This document shows positions 46,788 to 59,600 of a stretch of 64,000 bases of DNA, piece by piece (positions within the stretch are counted from its first letter, which is position 1; the number at the start of each line of letters is the position of its first letter). The notes under the pieces were generated by a model that worked only from the letters and a program-made list of their open reading frames with translations, searched no databases and was not told where the DNA came from. Origin of the DNA: Polydactylus sextarius (lineage: Eukaryota; Chordata; Actinopteri; Polynemidae); the NCBI GenBank assembly GCA_016801845.1, contig CM028908.1, positions 17,766,047 to 17,830,046 on the forward strand. Reading direction: 5' to 3'. A program made the position numbers and the translations under genes.

Positions 46788-47940
46788 CTGTAGCAAATTG
46801 AAAGTGTTGTTAACAGCTCTCTCTGGCATGTTAACTAAAAAATCATTCAAGTTCAAGAAAATAACGATATAATATCGATATAGAAAATAAAGATATAAGA
46901 CGGACTTACGATTGCAGTACAGGATGGTGACTATGAGGAGCAGAAGAAGAAGGCCACAGCCTCCAGCCAGTGGACCCAGAATGATCATTGAGCAGGAAAG
47001 ACCTGCAAAACATTTTCATTTACCACCTGTTTCTCTTCACGGCATAAAAAACATTGCTCCAGAGTTGTAGTTTTACACAGAAAGGACTGATGTGTTGATG
47101 TTACCATTTTTGTTTTCACAAACACAGGACTTTGGAGTTGTGGGTTTAATCGTCACTGGTTTGGTAACGGCGGCCTCTGGCGCTTTTGTTGGGACTATAA
47201 CTTTTTCTTAAGAAAGAGGAAAGAATCAAGAATCAAGAAACTTTATTGTCATTATGCAAGGCACAACAAAATTTTATACCGCAGCTCTTGGCTTTGAGAC
47301 ACAGTATTAAAAAACACACACCTAAAATATATCTAAATAAATAACAGACAGTGCAAATTAAATCTTTAAACTGACCGAAAGATGTGATGAAACATGCTGC
47401 TAAAAAGTGTCCATCAAGTCACAGTTAAAACAGATCAATGGAACAAAAACTCACCTCCACTCAGATGGGTTAGTTGACCGAATTTCAGTTCATTACTTTT
47501 AATACACGAACAGGTGTAGGTGCCACTGTCTCTGGTTTTGCTGAAGGACTTCACAGTGAGAATATTATCTTTAATCTTTATGATATCCAAGCCTGTAGGT
47601 ATTGGGCTGCTGGTTGACCTTTTTGTGCCATCTTTGCCAAAAGATCCGATGAATTCCATGTTTGAATCGCCCAGAATTCGAAACCATATGATCATGTTGT
47701 TGCCGCATGTTGAAGCAATGTGGCATGTGATTTCGTGGCTCTGTCCCTCTTTTACTTCTGTCACACTAATTCCAGAAGTCATACCTAAAATTTATGATAT
47801 AGTTGGAGCATTAACATAAACACCTTGCTGTTTTCACAAACCTCAAAAATAATACGCAAAGATAAAGATCAGACAAGTTGATTTAACTTACTTGCATAAA
47901 ACACCAGAATCACCAGAATCTGAATCCATTTTTGGTCCAT
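46744..47940 (-). CDS. cd8b: T-cell surface glycoprotein CD8 beta chain
   Basis: CD8 beta pairs with CD8 alpha on cytotoxic T cells, binds MHC class I and brings Lck to the receptor. Five minus-strand exons join in one frame to about 205 residues: signal peptide (47892-47940), IgV domain (47455-47784), hinge (47105-47206), transmembrane (46910-47002) and tail (46744-46787). The IgV shows ITC...IIWFR and DSGTYTCSC, ending in a J-like FGQLTHLSGG. The hinge carries CVC for interchain disulphides. The membrane segment has GPLAGGCGLLLLLLIVTILY. The tail is RIRTRRCPHHHKRK, with C-P-H in place of the mammalian C-x-C-P. Beta rather than alpha is chosen because of the FG-containing J-like strand and position 3' of the other chain. 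Confidence 0.85.
46910..47002 (-). CDS. cd8b: cd8b exon 4, transmembrane
   Basis: 93 bp, GLSCSMIILGPLAGGCGLLL and LLLIVTILYCN: a single hydrophobic segment ending in YCN, as in CD8 chains. Confidence 0.88.
47105..47206 (-). CDS. cd8b: cd8b exon 3, hinge
   Basis: 102 bp, Pro/Thr/Lys-rich: VPTKAPEAAVTKPVTIKPTT then PKSCVCENKNG. Likely O-glycosylated stalk with dimerising cysteines. Confidence 0.85.
47221..47360 (-). mobile_element. 3' fragment of a non-LTR element in cd8b intron 2
   Basis: On the minus strand TGTTGTGCCTTGCATAATGA is followed by CAATAAAGTTTCTTGATTC and repeated TTGATTC units. Related in form to the copy at 21958. Confidence 0.55.
47455..47784 (-). CDS. cd8b: cd8b exon 2, IgV domain
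   Basis: 330 bp. ISVTEVKEGQSHEITC starts the B strand, IIWFRIL the C strand and RDSGTYTCSC the F strand. Two extra cysteines (STCGNN and TCSC) besides the canonical pair. Confidence 0.88.
47892..47940 (-). CDS. cd8b: cd8b exon 1, signal peptide
   Basis: MDQKWIQILVILVFYA; ends in phase 1 at GCAA|GTAAGT. Confidence 0.85.
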
Positions 47941-50676
47941 TTTAGCCTCACAGATGAGAATAGCTTCTAAACAGGTCTTTGTTTGAGCTTGTCATGAGAT
48001 AATTCAGCGAGATATCAAACCACGCCCCAGCTGTAACCTTCTTCTCTCCCGTGTCAAATGGGATCATTGCAGCCGAGTGTTGCAGAGGCCTCCTGCAACA
48101 CCATTCTGATCTGCAAAGCATTTTGAAGTGGATCCCACCAAACACCTTCACTCCTCTACTTCTGATTCAAAGCATTGAACAGACTCCATCCACAAACTAC
48201 TGACACACAAATGCACCACTGCAGAGTATGTATGTCGAAAAACATTGTGTAGGAAGTGTGTAAATGGAACACAGAGCACATGCGAATCGGTCTGGTTGCC
48301 AACTTTAAACAGTCACAACACTGTTCATTTAAGAAGAAATTTAGGTGTGAACATACTTACATTACTTGTAAACTAGGTGCAACTAAAAATAAATGTGTCT
48401 AAGAATCTGCTCTGTAGTCGACATTTACTCAGTCTAGACGGGTCCGCTTCTGTGATGTCACATCCTGTATATCTTGTTAAAATACAGTAATGATGTTTTC
48501 AATTCGAGGTCAAATTATGGCGTCAATTCAAATGTTTTAAAGTAGGACGTGTTAACTTTGACAAGTTTGATCTACGCAGCACAGCTAACCACACCACACC
48601 CAACGTGGCAAAGTATAGTTATATAATTTTCACCTCTAGATGGCAGTAAAAACAGGATTAACAGTTGTTTCACTGAATTAACAGTAAATCACTGAATCAA
48701 AGGTCAAACACCTGGGCCGAAAACTATAAAGCATGTTTCATTATTGGCCTTCGCCCTAGTCAACAATATTACAGCAGATGTTTTACCTTAAAGAAAAACA
48801 GAGATGATGGAAAACAGCTGCTGTGACATCAGCAGTCGGGGTGTGGTAAAGAAGTGTAATACGCTCAAATGTTTGAGTTCACAGAGCAGAGCAGGAGCAG
48901 TTCATCTTCTCAAATGTTTTCAATGATTTTCTGTTTAGTTAACCCAAGTGATACACAGAATACAAGTCAGACTGTAATGCAGTACTTTCCATTAACAACA
49001 ATGAGGCACATAAACAATTTAGCATGAACGTCACCTGTCACTTGCTGTGAAAACAGATCTAAGAGCTGTAGGGAAGTGAAACTCCCCTCGCATCGACTGA
49101 TGTGAGGGGAGCTACAGCAGCTATGGTGCAACTCAGGGTTGTCTTATTTCCTGTTCAGTGACGGAAAGTAAATGCACCGATTTAGTAATGGGCAATAGAC
49201 ATTTGAAGCTGACATTTGGTTCTATTGTGGGCGATTGATCTGTTCCATTGGTGGGTGGCGATAGACATGATATACACAAACAGAGCGGTGGAAGGATTAA
49301 ACAATTAAACACAGAGTGTGAGAGACAACGTGTTGTTCACCCTGTCACATCAGCTGCTCAGAATTATCACTATTAACTTAACTCTTCCTTTTGGTTTTTT
49401 TGGTTTTTTGTTTTTTTCTTAAATTACTTGACATTTATTGCAAATGAAACCATAATGGAAACTGTGTTGGTTTCAGGTTTTGTGTCATTTTCAGTAAGAA
49501 GGGGATTCTGTTGATGCTTTATCTGAGAGGGGAGACCCAGTCAAAATGCTCTCATTTAGCCCACTCCACATTTCCATAGTTCTGTTTCAGGGTTGAGTCA
49601 CTGAACAATCACACCTGCATGGGCTTCCCTATCTTAGTCACAGAGGGGGTATCCAAACTGAAACTTACACAAATATGTGTGTGTTTGTGTGTGTGTTGTG
49701 GGTGATCAGGGAAAGCCAGTGCCCCCTGTACAGTTGCGCTGTAAAGCTTGACATTAAAACTTTCAGTGAGAAAAGACGTCCTTACTTTCTGACAAAAGCA
49801 GCAGATTCAATACCAGTAAATGAACATCGATGCTTCTTCACCAGTTCGGTTCACTTGAAACTCAGGTTCACTGCTCTGTTGCTGTAATGGAGTGTTCAGG
49901 CATTATGGGATATGACGTTGTGAGAAGAGAAACCAAGAGCAACAATAGGAGTAAGTAGAAATGGAGGGATTGAATCCGTGCAGATTTCTCATGATATGAA
50001 GCTTCCTGTTGGGATTGCATTTGTGGGTTTTGGAAAGTAATTTTCACACTTTTTTATAAATATACATTTTTTCTCCTTTTGCTTTGCTTCTTGGTAAGAA
50101 AGCTGAATCATCAACTAAGAATTTATTTTATATTTAATGTGAGCATATTTTTTTTAAACCGTTCAATCAGATGTGAATATAAGTAGAGATTATACATATG
50201 TTTTGGGAAAGTCATCCAGCAGAGTTTGTGATTCTGATTGTTAAATTAGAATATGTGTGACAACATTGATCTTGGTTAATGTGCATATCTTACTGTATCC
50301 TGTGAACACAGCTTAAGTCAGGTAATCCTGTAAAGCACAGGCTGACATGTCACATGATATGTCCTATACCTGTTATTTGTACAATACGACTTCTCAGTGC
50401 TTTGCTTTTACATATTTAAATACCAATTTATATATCTAAATACCACAGTGCTGAATATTGATTTATTGTAAATTTAAACATAATGCCTTTAAATATAACT
50501 GTATTTCTGTAATTCTACATACTTGTTTTAACCACTAACATACAGCATGATTTACATCTTTTATATGTATCATTTATATTCATCAACACATGACGTCTGT
50601 TGTTCAATGTGACGTCTCATATTTTACATAAAGGAATTTTTAAATCCAAGATATATACCTATATCCAAGATATACA

Positions 50677-50677
<1 letters not shown>

Positions 50678-50712
<35 letters not shown>

Positions 50713-50729
50713 TGTGTGTGTGTGTGTGT
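50678..50729. repeat. (TA)n(GT)n compound microsatellite
   Basis: TA run followed by a short GT run. Confidence 0.94.
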
Positions 50730-52017
50730 TTGTGTCTCACATGTAATATATGATGTAAATATCAATGACAAACACTTAAAGTACGATGTTGCTTTAGTTG
50801 ATAATCTGCCGTGTATCATCTGTGAATCAGTTGTATTCAGTTCAAACAGACATTTTGAGAAACAGTTCAGTTCATGGCCAAGTGTTAGGTGGGTTTGCAT
50901 TTTTAAATTTTTTATAAACTACAGATTAGTGTTTCTCTCTAAAGGTTTAACTTATCTGATTTAACTATAATTACAGTAATTTTATGGAAGATACTGACAA
51001 TTAAAAATGGCACTGTGTGTCACTGGTAATAATTAAAAGAAAGTGCAGGACACGACACACACACAAATTGTTTACAGAATATATTGTGTGTAGTTTATAA
51101 TCTTCACAGGGTTTCATTTTTTGTAATGTCTTTAATTCAGATTTTACACATACAGCCCTCTGTCTGTCACCAGGAAACAACAGAAATAAATCCTCTTCAT
51201 TAATCGTCCTACGAATCTGCGGCTGCCGTCTGCATTCATTCATGTTTCCTGGAACTGATAATTGTGAATACATTATTTCTTGAAATGTCTTCAAAGAGAG
51301 ATGATAATACACTAAAAAATAAAGAGCTTTGATACAGCAATCCTGTGATAAACCATGCCTATGTTAAGGGTGTAATATTTAGTCTATGGTTTCAGAGAGC
51401 AGGGTTTTTTTGGAGGATGGTTTTTGTGATGCTGGTGAACTGAATTGTGCCACGTGTGTACTGTACAGAGAAAGGATGAAGGTTTGAATCATTCTGAACA
51501 CACAGTGAGTGGAAATATTTATTATTTCCATCTCTCTATTTATTATTCTTATCATATATTTGGTGTAACACCAAAGGAACTGTATTAAATGGTAAAGATT
51601 GTTGAAACTGCATGTTTGATTGTATTAATTTAACTTAGGCAGTATTATGTTGAATTAAATGTATCATATTGTATTGGATCAAATAAAACACATTGCAACA
51701 ACAAGTTGTCTTCAAGTTTTCATAAACGTTTTTTTTTTTATAGTATTCTCATTTCAAAACTGTAACGCTCTCTCTGTCTGTCTCCCTCTGCCTCTGTCAG
51801 AGTTTGTGGTTCGGTTTGTGGTATTTTTGTGGTCTTTTTGTTTTGAGTAGATGAAGAGCTCAAAGTTGAACGAAGAGATAGCATCTCAGTGAAGACGGTT
51901 CCGTCTCTTCTCTTTCCCCAGTGCACAGGAAGGAGTTGCACACACTCCCTGAGACCTAAAAAGAAAACCATCAACTCATCAACTTGTGTCTTCACGCTCC
52001 TGAATCACACAGGTGTG

Positions 52018-52018
<1 letters not shown>

Positions 52019-52092
<74 letters not shown>
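52019..52092. repeat. (GT)n(GA)n compound microsatellite
   Basis: GT run of about 35 bp directly followed by a GA run of about 38 bp. Confidence 0.96.
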
Positions 52093-52093
<1 letters not shown>

Positions 52094-52423
52094 GGAAGCA
52101 GATGCACAATTTGTTGAAATTTTGAACCTTGAAATTTAAGATTATAACAATAAAACTTGTTGCCACATGCTAGAGGTTGTTCAACAGAAACTGAGTGTGA
52201 TGCAAGATTTACACATCAAAAGTAAAGAAAGAAACCAAACCCTGTCACTCACCTACTCAACTTCCGCCAAACACAATATTGACAATGGAAGTTCAACACC
52301 CACTTCCAAACCCCTCTCTCTATCGTCTCTTCTCTCCTGTACACAGATGTACGACACAACGCTACAAACACTTTGAAACACAGGATTTATTGGTTAAATT
52401 TGTCACGTATATATAAGTTACAG

Positions 52424-52725
52424 GCAGCGCTGCGGTATAGAGGTTAGCGCTGTTGCCTCACAGCAAGAAGGTCCTGGGTTTGACTCGACTTTGACGCAGG
52501 GTCTTTCTGTGTGGAGTTTGCATGTTCTCCCCGTGTCTGTGTGGGTTTCCTCCCACCGCCAACAATTGAGCATACTAAACTGCCCATAGGTGTGGATGTG
52601 AGTGCGAATGGTTGTTCATCTATATGTGGCCCTGCGACGAGCTGGCGGCCATCCAGGATGTACCCTGGCTTCGTCCGCAAACCCCCCCACTCCCCCGCCC
52701 CCCACCCCACTCCCCCTTTCCCCAT
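52424..52725 (+). mobile_element. tRNA-derived SINE, V-SINE/HE1 type
   Basis: A tRNA-like head (GGTATAGAGGTTAGCGCTG ... GTCCTGGGTTTGACTC) leads into the conserved fish core with GTGGAGTTTGCATGTTCTCC, then GGTGTGGATGTGAGTGCGAA and TGGCCCTGCGACGAGCTGGC. The 3' part is C-rich and degenerate. Confidence 0.8.
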
Positions 52726-53269
52726 GTAAGTTACAACTGAAACTGGAAACAGACAATACTTTGTCTTTTGCCTCTTAGCTGTATAAAAGCCTGTTATCTA
52801 CATGAGGCAAATATGTTTAACAGACAAAAGAGAAGACACATCTTCTCTTCTCACGTACAAAACGAAGAGAGAGAAATGTGTTTGAAAATAGTTTTATTAA
52901 TTAAAATCATTTATTTATTTAAGGAAAAGTTAACTTGTGAGTGCTGTTTTCTTCAACAATGATGTGTGAGCAAAAAAATACTAAGTGAGACAAAACAAAA
53001 AGCAACTGCGCAAACTGCATTTCTATCCAGATGTTTTGTGGTTGACCTGCTTTTTCCATGTAAATAAACATATCTGAACACATTTCTGTACATATAAAAG
53101 ATAGTATCGTCTGCATATTGATGTAACAAATTAAAAGGTTTGATTAAAACTTGATGGATTACTGCTTTGTAAAAAATATGTTACAAATAGAATCAGTAAA
53201 TCACAGCGTGTTACATAGCTGCTGCTACTGAGCATATATTTCACCGCAACTGTACACAACAAGCTATTG

Positions 53270-53309
53270 TCAGCAAAGTAGCTCCACTGGACCAATGTGA
53301 TTTCGGTCC
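53270..53309 (-). CDS. cd8a: cd8a exon 6, C-terminus (tentative)
   Basis: Acceptor ATTGCAG|. It continues as R-DRNHIGPVELLC and TGA. The alternative is to end by read-through of exon 5 (RYVNVCVTT and stop). Confidence 0.5.
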
Positions 53310-56300
53310 CTGCAATCACAAAAGCAAAGGAGAGATCGTTATTGGTCATAGGGCATTGATGATTTAATAGATAGAATTTGATAGATTAAGCTCATAAGGT
53401 CCATACTTTGAGTCACATATGAGCTGCAGATTCAGCGTTTTAGGGCATATGTCTCTTCCTTAATTGAAAAAAAAAAAATAGATAAAACAAAGAAATTAGA
53501 TTTCGCCTGAATGCAAAATTAAACAAGGAGCAAAGATTTTATTTGATTGATATTTGATTAATATTTCATATATATATTCAATATTCAAGTGGTCACACAC
53601 ACATTTACGTACCTAGAAAAGTGGTGGTGACATTTTTTGGGCAGCCCTGTAAGAAAGAATGTGTTTAAACAATGTGTATGAGATTTGTATGAAAATGAAT
53701 CTCTGCAAACTCTAACTTGACTTCACATTATTTAGCTTCAATAAAGTGGACGTCTACTCACGACTGAAGTAGTACAGTGTGCAGATGACAGCTAGAGCCA
53801 GGCCTGCAGTTAGTCCAACCAACGGCCACCAAACCAGCGAGTCGCAATCACCTACAGCAAAAACCCAATAAACTCAACATAGCTTTTATAGCTCAGCGTT
53901 TTGATTGTTATTTCTTTCGGTGCTTCTCCTGGTCCAGTGCCCAAGACTGGTGCTTGTATCTTTACAATGTGCTCAGGCATCATAAGACTCAGATTAATTT
54001 CAATTGAACAATGACTTAAATTGATAAATGTGTAAGCAGCGGAGCAACACATCAGTTGCGCACTGCCACAAACCAGTGTATACAAGTGCTCTTTTTCCTT
54101 ATAATACAAAATGTTCTTACCCTGTGACATATCCTTCTTGCGGCAGTTACAGGCCGGTATCTTGGGCGGTAATTTGGGTTTGGGCTTTGGAGGTGTTGTA
54201 GGGTTCACTGTCATATAACAACCATAAAGACAAATGGTAACTAAAAATGAGCAGTGACACCAGTCTATAAAACATTTTGAGGGGAAATTTAAGCAATCCC
54301 AGCATTTTTCAGCCTGCGCTTAAGTTCTTTGAATTTATGCACTTCATGCACTTCTATGCACTCATACATTCATGTCTTGATGAATAAGCTGAAGCAAACA
54401 CATATCTAGATAGGTATCAACACATTTACCCTTTGTAAATTAGACATTTTTTATTCACCCATTTGATCTGGAAATCTTTAACTCATTCAAATAGACTAGA
54501 AGCACCAGCTGATGTCAAAGACGTGCGCAACCCGCACTTCCCAAATTAACATTATTTTTAACTGTAATATTTCTAATATGTTTTTGTTTACATGTGTGCA
54601 TCTCCTAGCAAAAGCATGAGTCCTACTGCGGTGTGAAGTGTCCACTGTTGTTTGTATTAGATGGTCACATACAGATAAGTCACACACACTGTCAGAAGCT
54701 TGGTAGTGCAGATTCTGGTCGCGTGAGATAATAGTCAGATTTTAAACTACTAGAATTTTTTGATAAGAGAAGTGCCCTCTTTAAAGGACAGTCGACTGAG
54801 GAGAGTTCTACTGCACAAAACGAAATAAGAGATCTGAGACAAAGTGCGCTGCACTTTCACAGTATATATCGCCATTTAATTTAAAAGAAAATCTAAATCG
54901 TCAACCTTTAACACAGTGTTAAATACTGAGCCGGATTTGAATGCAAAGTTTTGTTGCAGATTTGCGTTCAGCCATGTGAATTTAGATGGACTATTCAAAC
55001 TCAAAGCCATTTGATAATAAACACTTGATAATTAATGCCTTGAATGCAGCGCTTTAAATGTGAGCATACAAACCTCTTGGCAGAAGAAGAGCCACAGTTT
55101 TCGGGATCTCTAATTTGCCCTTGGTCAGGACACAAGAATAAATTCCTTTGTCGTTTTCTTGCAAAAAGGCCATGCGTAGCACAAACGAATTACCCTTCTT
55201 GCTCATTGCAATCCGATTTTTCATGGCATTCCCATAAGTAACACGGTTTGCATTGTTGCATTTTCCAAGATACTGTACATTTCTGTCACTGAGCATACTG
55301 CGGAACCAGTACACAGTGTCACAGATGTTGTCACTGCAGTCACACTCAATAGTCTCGTTACTGGAGATCGTGGGATAAATTTTTTTGACGGATCCTTGTG
55401 TCAGAATCTGGTTTGAACCTAGATGAAGAAACAGAGGATTGTTTGAGATCTCAAATCACACACACTTGTAGCACAACTCTTACGGCCCAAAATGGGAGTT
55501 TATGGCAATATGCCATTGATAGTTGAGGTCCTAAGAAGCTACAACAAAGGGAAGACCAATACAGTCAATACAAGGTTCAGAAAGACTGGAAGAAAGCTGA
55601 CAGCAATTGTGCATTCACAGTCTCTCACATTCACAGAATTAAGACTACTACTACATTTCGCATCAAGCAAGGAAGGAGAACATAGGAATATAACTGGCAA
55701 TGTAGAAACATTATAACTATGATGTGTCTCAAGAATGGAAACGCAGCCGAACTATGAAGAAACCTCTCGTATTTATTTTAAACTCACGGAGGTGACATTT
55801 TAAAATTGCTCTACGGAGAGACTAATTTAGCATTTATGCAATGTTTTAAAGGACACCTTCATTGGAAGAGCTGTTTCATCTTATGTTAGAATCAGTTCCT
55901 GGGCCTTTTCTGTGTGTGTATGTTTCAAGTCATATATGTAGGCATGTACCTGTCGCAATCATTGTTCTTATGAAATATCTTAAAATAAGCAGTTCAAAAG
56001 TTCAAACACTGTATACCAGTGAAAGGTTAAAACAAAGTTCAGGCTTGGTACTTGTGTCTGTTGGACGGTCGTGTCATTCTTGCCATGAGATACTGTAGAA
56101 AATTGCACGCCATTGAAAAAAGCATCAAACTGATATCATCTTCATCTAACGAGTTATGCAATACAGTAAAAAATACAATTAATTTTAATGCCTTGATAGG
56201 ACTATGAAATAAAATATATATACATTTAAAATAAACAATGATATAGACCCACAGCACAGCACAAACAATGTCATGACTGTATGTATTACACTGATCTAAT

Positions 56301-56634
56301 AACTTTACTGTATCGGTCATGTTTTGTATGTCATGTTTTGTCATGTATGGTTTTTATTGCACATTCAACTGACAATAAAATAAAGTTTAGATTTTCAGAT
56401 TAAATTACAAATGAACAAATTATCGGTAGAAATGTATCAGACGTAATTTGAATAAAAAACGTGGTAGACTTCAGTCTGAGCAGACAACATGTCCCTCACT
56501 ACGGGCCTCTGACTGTCTTTTGTCATTGAGAAGGCGGATGAAGCTTCTGAAATAACAAACAGAAACACGGTGGTCTTACCTGTTGTCCACAGTGTAAAGG
56601 TGAACAGTGTCCATGCCAACGGCAGCCTCATCAT
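53270..56634 (-). CDS. cd8a: T-cell surface glycoprotein CD8 alpha chain
   Basis: CD8 alpha forms homodimers or pairs with CD8 beta as the MHC class I co-receptor. Six minus-strand exons join in frame to about 216 residues: signal peptide (56580-56634), IgV (55074-55418), hinge (54121-54207), transmembrane (53762-53851), tail (53613-53646) and a short terminal exon (53270-53309). The IgV has TIECDCSDNICDTVYWFRS and DKGIYSCVL. The hinge is Pro/Lys-rich with CNC. The membrane segment is LVGLTAGLALAVICTLYYF. The tail has KKCHHH, a C-x-H motif. The last exon is less certain, because reading through the donor at 53613 would also give a stop about 20 bp later. It lies upstream of cd8b on the same strand, as in other vertebrates. 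Confidence 0.87.
53613..53646 (-). CDS. cd8a: cd8a exon 5, cytoplasmic
   Basis: 34 bp. RLPKKCHHHFS, then phase-2 donor AG|GTACGT. Confidence 0.75.
53762..53851 (-). CDS. cd8a: cd8a exon 4, transmembrane
   Basis: 90 bp. GDCDSLVWWPLVGLTAGLAL then AVICTLYYFS. Confidence 0.88.
54121..54207 (-). CDS. cd8a: cd8a exon 3, hinge
   Basis: 87 bp. VNPTTPPKPKPKLPPKIPAC then NCRKKDMSQG. Proline-rich stalk with a CNC pair for disulphide dimerisation. Confidence 0.88.
55074..55418 (-). CDS. cd8a: cd8a exon 2, IgV domain
   Basis: 345 bp. Canonical B-strand Cys in TIECDC, Trp in VYWFRS, F-strand ENDKGIYSC. Extra cysteines at CDC, NICD and GKCNN. NETI is a potential N-glycosylation site. Confidence 0.9.
55419..56579 (-). 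other. cd8a: cd8a intron 1
   Basis: 1.16 kb, no exon or clear mobile element. Confidence 0.6.
56580..56634 (-). CDS. cd8a: cd8a exon 1, signal peptide
   Basis: MMRLPLAWTLFTFTLWTT, phase 1 end at ACAG|GTAAGA. Two adjacent ATGs; the first is used here. Confidence 0.86.
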
Positions 56635-59600
56635 TTTGTCAAGTTGCCAGTCTCTGTGTGTGTACGCGTGTGTGTTTGTATCTCGAGTGGTCGCTGAGGA
56701 CAAGTGCTGATTACTTACTTTTCCTGCTGTCTATCTGTCAGAGATGATGGGAGGAACTGAGCTGCCAGGGCCTCGAGTCGTCAAGGTAACACCCCAATGC
56801 GATACACACAAGGGCCTATCAGAGTGAGTGAAGGGTCTTAAACACAACACACACTCATACAGTCACACTGATTAAAAAAATGATGATGATGATGGTGACT
56901 GAAATGTGCATAACACATGGCAGGTAGTTCACAAACAGGAAACTGACATTAAAAAATTAATTCTAATCATCTGATGGTGGTGTTTTCAGCTTAGTTCACT
57001 TCAAAACAGTTGACATGATACCACATATCAAGCAATAAAAAAGTTGTATATTCACAGAGCAGCAGCTTGCAGTGCTGTGGTCTCTGCCCAGGTGTGTGAC
57101 CTAGAGCTCAGCTGCTACATACGCAGCTTTGTGCTTCAGTGCAGATTACAGCGAAGCACATATCTGCTCCACAGTGCTTTATATTATTATTAAATATTCT
57201 CTGGTAAGTGTAATACAGTAACTTCACTTCTTTCTGACAACTTACCATCCACAGTTATAAAATGTATCAAGACACTTATTAAGAAAGCCGTTACACAAGA
57301 CATGTGTATGTATGTTTCAGTCCAAACAGGAAAATCATGGCAAGTCTTTTAGATTGAATGCATTTCTAGTTATTTTACCAGAAAAAACATTGAAATATTT
57401 TAAGATGTTATAAGTTTAAGACACTGTCATATGCTGAACTGCTCTCAATCTACTTCTTTCTTATTCTATGATTCTTAAATCTTTGTTAATCAGTTTAATC
57501 AAACTTAAATCTGTTGGAAAAAAAAAGGATATTTGCTTTCTAAATTTCCTAATAACAAGTTGTTTTTAGACTAAACAACTGAAGTAAACTGTTACTTTTT
57601 ATTGCAGTAAAAACTGAGTGAAGGGGTAGCGAACGTTCAAGTTGTCTTCCGCCACAAAGATATGTGGCGTTAAAAGACGACAGCAAAAGTACAGCTGAAC
57701 TCTTTATTTATAAATCATTTTCATATCTAGAAAATGTAGTAGAAAAACGGCGTAAAAATTGATTTGGTAATTTCAAAGAGAACCATCGTGCCTCTGATGG
57801 GCTGAAAGCCAGAGATCCGTCATGTAAGATGATGTAAAACACAGGGAAATGGCAAATGTATATATTGTAAAAACTGAAATCAATAAATGACGAACATTTA
57901 AACTCCATTAATACACAATCACACCTCTTATCAGACTCTCTGAGTGATATTACATCACACAGGTACGCTACAGTGTCAAGTGTCAAAGGAACTTTATGTT
58001 TCGTTTTAGTTTATTTCACTTAAAACCTGCGCTTTAAAGACAATATGTTCCATTGATTGGTATTTTGGTGCAGTGTTACTTTGGAGCAGCCATTCAAAAG
58101 AAAAAGTTGAGGATTGACTCTTCAGATAACAAACATCTTTTTATCAACAGATAAAATGTTCATATTCATGATTCTCTTGATAAAAATGAAGGCAGCTTGA
58201 ATCATCTGAGGGTGGTGCCTGTGGATCGTTTTGTGTGTTTGTAAAAGGTTAGAGTGTAGTAAGGTCTGGCGGGGGTCTTAAAATGAGAGGATGTGGGTAC
58301 CATATAGCTCTACGGGGGTCGAAGACTCGAGTGCGACAGGGAACCAGACCACAAGATTCTTTGAAAACAGGAGGTCTCAGGGGGCTTCGGAGCTGCTCCG
58401 CTGAAACATAAAGCCTTTGTTGGTCTCTGTGCTTTGGCACAAGGCAAAGTCTGCCACGCTCCAGTGTTTTATTTGCTTCTCATTTCGCTTCTCTCCTCTC
58501 ATCATCCACTTTTGTTAAAACCATATCATTATACGTGTCACGTATTTAGAAGTTTACTTTGTTTCCATCAGCAATGCTTCATACAAATACTAGTCAAGAT
58601 GTCACTTGTCTTCTCACTTGAAAACACATTTTCTATTTTATGTCAACACTGTCACACTCATATACAAGTCTTTTCATTGACTGTAGACTTTTAAAAAGAT
58701 AACAGTGAAAGTGAAACAAATCTGAAACAAAAGTGGAGTCTGGCCAGACAGATAATAAGCTAAGTGATAGGAGCAGACTACTAACATCAAACTAACCACA
58801 TTTTGGTGCCAAAACGCGAGAGGCTGTACATCTTTCTAAGCCCCACATCAGTGAATGTTATATGTTAGAATATAATTTCCTCAAAAACTATGGTTGAGCA
58901 CTTTAATCATTACGACATAACAAATGAGTGTGCAATCACATGGAGATATACTATGTTTTTCTCTTATAGTTTAGGCCTATATTTTTAAGAAAATGAAATT
59001 AATCTGTAAGTGGGAACAGAAACGAGTTCAACAATCGACTCTTTTGGACTTTCACAAACACGGTGGAAATACAGAGGTATGTGACAGCCTGCTTCAACAC
59101 TTGTTTTATGCTGTTCTTTACCACTACTGAGTTAAACAGACACAGGGTTGTGTTCATGAGGCTCCTGGCTGTGATGTATGGGGCTTAGAAAGACATACAG
59201 TGATCCCTCGCTTGTCACAGGGGTTGGGTTCCAGAAACCCCCACGAGAGGCAAAAATCTGCGAAGTAGTAACCACAAACCATACAGTTTTAATACTATAT
59301 TAAAAGTATATTAGTATATTATAGTATATTTTAATTAATGTGTTACTGTATATTACAGTCTGTATACTGTTATTTATCTTTTAGTCTAGAATTGTCTTAA
59401 CTTACCGCAAAACTAATTAAAATCTACAAAAATAAAAATACCTGTAGGTCGCAGAATCCCACATTATAAGGAAGATTCCCGCGATATAAATTTACATATA
59501 GTACCCACAAAAAAAAAAACACAATGTATCGAAGCCGTGAGAGGTGAAGCGCGATATGGCAACGGATCACTGGATACAGTCTTTTTAGTGATACAAAAAT

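Larger units (their letters stand above)
47941..53269. other. cd8b-cd8a intergenic region
   Basis: 5.3 kb. The cd8b promoter should lie at its left end. It contains (TA)n(TG)n at 50678, (GT)n(GA)n at 52019 and a V-SINE at 52424. TTTATT hexamers on the plus strand (AATAAA on the minus) at 52893 and 52910 are likely cd8a polyadenylation signals. No further gene recognised. Confidence 0.55.

Noticed and set aside
52424..52490. tRNA gene on the plus strand
   Set aside because: It is the head of a V-SINE and has no acceptor stem.
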